This document shows positions 61,861 through 64,000 of a stretch of 64,000 nucleotides of DNA, in pieces (position 1 is the stretch's first letter; each line of letters opens with the position of its first letter). The notes under the pieces were generated by a model. The model saw only the letters and a list, made by a program, of their open reading frames with translations. It made no database searches and was not told the DNA's origin. The translations under genes and the position numbers were made by a program. The stretch covers positions 62,001 to 126,000 of the forward strand of contig CAQGLR010000002.1 in NCBI GenBank assembly GCA_948794795.1, given 5' to 3'. Source of the stretch: an uncultured Lachnospiraceae bacterium. Lineage in GTDB: Bacteria; Bacillota; Clostridia; Lachnospirales; Lachnospiraceae.

Positions 61861-62922
61861 TTAAGAAGAACCTTCTTTATCTTTTTTAATTTTTATCTTC
61901 CTGCCTTCCATATGTATCTGGTGTACCTGTGCTGCCATTGTAATTACAGCACTTGCTATAAGAAGTACATAAAAGCTTGCGCCCCTGCTTAAAAGCATTG
62001 CAGATACTGCCATGCTCTTACCCATAACTGGTGCAAAAAGTTTTACAAAAAAACCCTCATTAACGCCTACACCACCTGGAAATGGAAGTATATCTATACA
62101 TACTGATACAAAACTCTGCAGTACAATTATTTCTATACATGTATAGCCAGAAAGCCCAAGTGCCCTGTATATAAACCATGTTACTGCAAAATATGAAACC
62201 CTTTGTATAATTGTTGTAAACAAAACCACACCTGCTGTCTTCATATGGCTGCGCATATATTCTGCACCTTCTTTATAAGACATAAGCAGTTTATCAAGTT
62301 TTTTCTCTATCTTTTCTTTTCTCTTAACAAGCCTTAGTTTATGAAGCAGCCATGTAGCAAAGTATGCAATATTTTTAGCACCATTTTGTGAAAATACAAT
62401 AATTGAATAGAGGAATATTGAAACAACATTTACTATAATACCAATAATAAAAAGCCACATATACCCCTTAAGGTGCTGCCTTGCAAAGCCATACATAAAT
62501 ACAAATACCAGTGCTTCAACTATAACCAGCGCAACTTTATATATAATAGTCCAGAATAAGAGAGTTACTGAAGAAGCACCCATGTTTATGCCATCATTAT
62601 TCATATACAGCACCTGCATAGGCTGCCCTCCCGTAGCAGAAGGCGTAATTGCATTAAAGAAAAAACCTATAAACGAGTATTTTGTACATTGTATTATATT
62701 AGTCTTAATTCCTAAAGACAGCAGTATTATCTGCATAGATACACCTTCCATAATTACATATATAAGCCCTGCTACTGCTGCCCAGGACATAAAGAAAACA
62801 CTGGCATCTTTTAAAGCATCAAGTATACTGCTGGTATCCTCTTCTTTTAAAATTGTATAAAATACAAGCCCAAGCAGGACAAGCATAAATATAATATTCA
62901 GGTAATATTTCTTTTTCTGCAT
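61861..62922 (-). CDS. Second UPF0104 flippase-like membrane protein
   Basis: 353 residues, eight or so helices. FFFNAITPSATGGQPMQVLYM and LPFPGGVGVNEGFF match the paralogue at 57345. A basic tail (EGRKIKIKKDKE) ends it. It follows hydF by 13 bases. Possible lipid flippase; its substrate is unknown. Confidence 0.9.
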   Translation of the reverse strand: MQKKKYYLNIIFMLVLLGLVFYTILKEEDTSSILDALKDASVFFMSWAAVAGLIYVIMEGVSMQIILLSLGIKTNIIQCTKYSFIGFFFNAITPSATGGQPMQVLYMNNDGINMGASSVTLLFWTIIYKVALVIVEALVFVFMYGFARQHLKGYMWLFIIGIIVNVVSIFLYSIIVFSQNGAKNIAYFATWLLHKLRLVKRKEKIEKKLDKLLMSYKEGAEYMRSHMKTAGVVLFTTIIQRVSYFAVTWFIYRALGLSGYTCIEIIVLQSFVSVCIDILPFPGGVGVNEGFFVKLFAPVMGKSMAVSAMLLSRGASFYVLLIASAVITMAAQVHQIHMEGRKIKIKKDKEGSS

Positions 62923-62935
62923 AATCTCCCGCCTT

Positions 62936-64000
62936 TTAATTTATAAGTGAAGCTACAGAAGGAAAAAGTTCTATGCTTCTTTTTAATATGCCATTTACAT
63001 ATGCAATAAATATTCCGTAATTTACTATAGGCACTCCCTGGCTGCCTGCACTTTGTATCCTGTGCTTCATTTCTTTTTCATTAAGGGTACATCCACCACA
63101 ATGTATTACCAGTGAATACATTGATAAATCTTTTGGAAAATCCGCCCCGCTGCATGTTTCAATACAAAGCTGCTTTCCTGAATGTTCTTTTAACCATGCT
63201 GGTATTTTTACTGTGCCAATATCTTCACACTGCCTTCTGTGTGTGCAGCCTTCTGCTATAAGCACCTTGTCACCATCTTTTAAGCTTTCTACTGCTGCAA
63301 CGCCTTCCACAAGCTTTTTCAGGCTGCCTTTATGCCTTGCAAAAAGTATTGAAAATGATGTAAGTGGTATTTCATCTGGTACTGCCTCAGATACTTCTTT
63401 AAATACTTGTGAATCAGTTATAACCATCTTAACCTTATCCCCAAGCAGCCCAAGCATGTTTTTAATGCCTGGCACCTGTGTAACTACAGCAACGGCATGG
63501 TGGTCAAGCAAATCCCTTATAACCTGCTGCTGTGGCATAATAAGCCTTCCTTTAGGTGCTGCAGAGTCAACCGGCACTACAAGAAGCACTATATCCCCTT
63601 GCCCTGCAAGCCCGTCAATAATACCAAGCTCCTTGCTTGTCTGTGGCAGGACTGATACAAGCTGTTCTTTTAAATCCTCAATCCCAGTATTATCCAGTAC
63701 ACTTGTAAGACATACCCTTTTTCCTGCATTTTTAGCAGAAACAATTTTTTTAATCTCTTCTGCCATCTCTGTATCTATACGGTCTGTCTGGTTAAGCACA
63801 ATAATATATGGAAGCCTTTTCTCTTCTGCCAGGGCTATTATCTGCCTTTCACCTGCTGGAAGTCCCCGGCTGCTGTTTAAATCTGCTGCCGTAATTGAAG
63901 AAATATCTGAAATAAGAAGCACTATATCTGTCTTATCTAACACCCTCAACGCTTTCTCTATCCTTTTGGCTCCAAGCTCCCCTTCATCATCAAGCCCAGG
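62936..64000 (-). CDS. hydF: [FeFe]-hydrogenase maturation GTPase HydF (5' end beyond window)
   Basis: 355 codons visible; the frame runs to the edge and starts PGLDDEGELG, part of the GTPase switch, so the N terminus is outside. NQTD is the base-recognition motif. CTHRRQCED and HCGGC form the cluster-binding Cys/His set. HydF is the scaffold and GTPase that delivers the 2Fe subcluster to hydrogenase. It implies an anaerobic, hydrogen-metabolising organism. Confidence 0.95.
   Translation of the reverse strand, partial: PGLDDEGELGAKRIEKALRVLDKTDIVLLISDISSITAADLNSSRGLPAGERQIIALAEEKRLPYIIVLNQTDRIDTEMAEEIKKIVSAKNAGKRVCLTSVLDNTGIEDLKEQLVSVLPQTSKELGIIDGLAGQGDIVLLVVPVDSAAPKGRLIMPQQQVIRDLLDHHAVAVVTQVPGIKNMLGLLGDKVKMVITDSQVFKEVSEAVPDEIPLTSFSILFARHKGSLKKLVEGVAAVESLKDGDKVLIAEGCTHRRQCEDIGTVKIPAWLKEHSGKQLCIETCSGADFPKDLSMYSLVIHCGGCTLNEKEMKHRIQSAGSQGVPIVNYGIFIAYVNGILKRSIELFPSVASLIN

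Noticed and set aside
1..64000. CRISPR arrays, rRNA or tRNA genes
   Set aside because: No regularly spaced repeats and no cloverleaf or rRNA sequence was recognised by eye; a tRNA scan was not possible.

Overview
The window reads as chromosome of a low-GC anaerobic Firmicute, most likely a Lachnospiraceae-type clostridium. The basis is family-level recognition: a [FeFe]-hydrogenase maturation GTPase (HydF) at the right edge, split two-subunit transketolase, a Bacillus-like ireB-ruvX-DUF1292-(mltG-like)-trmR-U32 gene order, AGGAGG-type ribosome binding sites and AT-rich intergenic DNA. No rRNA, tRNA, CRISPR array or intact transposase was recognised. Nearly all genes lie on the minus strand.

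Layout, left to right. 1-7.5 kb: two secreted proteins (a repeat-containing surface protein cut by the window edge and a transglutaminase-like protein), a DUF815 ATPase, argS and aroA. 7.5-11.7 kb: an accessory island for ADP-ribose chemistry (class M sirtuin, small membrane protein, zinc macrodomain, and a separate bacterial PARG-like protein) with gene debris (AraC remnant, broken DUF6273 gene) and two 39/40-identical repeats resembling IS200/IS605 right ends. 11.8-22.5 kb: a ribosomally made, radical-SAM-modified peptide locus. It has two SPASM radical SAM enzymes, a 62-residue cysteine-rich precursor, a decayed second precursor not previously visible as an ORF, two ABC-2 permeases, an ATPase, a C39-peptidase exporter, and a divergent AgrC/AgrA-like two-component system. 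22.7-27 kb: phosphopantetheinyl transferase, MATE exporter and a second GHKL/LytTR pair. 27-32 kb: transaldolase and split transketolase, an arylsulfotransferase-like protein, a thioesterase. 32-37.5 kb: ABC-F protein, a small holin-like type I toxin with a probable antisense RNA, a cold-shock protein, alpha-L-fucosidase and two MITE-like elements. 37.5-48.6 kb: RNA and translation housekeeping (U32, trmR, YlbF-like, RNase J, DUF1292, ruvX, ireB, mtaB, thiI, cysteine desulfurase, rsmE) and an HPr-like protein without the phosphorylatable His. 48.9-54 kb: an orphan FliD-like protein, HAD phosphatase, response regulator-HPt protein, galM. 54-59 kb: an overlapping operon for phosphatidylethanolamine synthesis (PAP2 phosphatase, flippase-like protein, pssA, psd) ending in an Orn/Lys/Arg decarboxylase-family gene. 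59.5-64 kb: small membrane protein, rarA, yigZ, a second flippase-like protein and hydF (5' end outside the window).

The most interesting units are (i) the dual radical-SAM peptide cluster with its fossil precursor and own regulators, (ii) the sirtuin/zinc-macrodomain/PARG island, (iii) the type I toxin-antitoxin locus at 34.7-35.0 kb, (iv) two MITE-like elements with clear target-site duplications, and (v) a recurrent hairpin leader just upstream of the Shine-Dalgarno sites of four genes. Functions are assigned from motifs read by eye; no database search was run.
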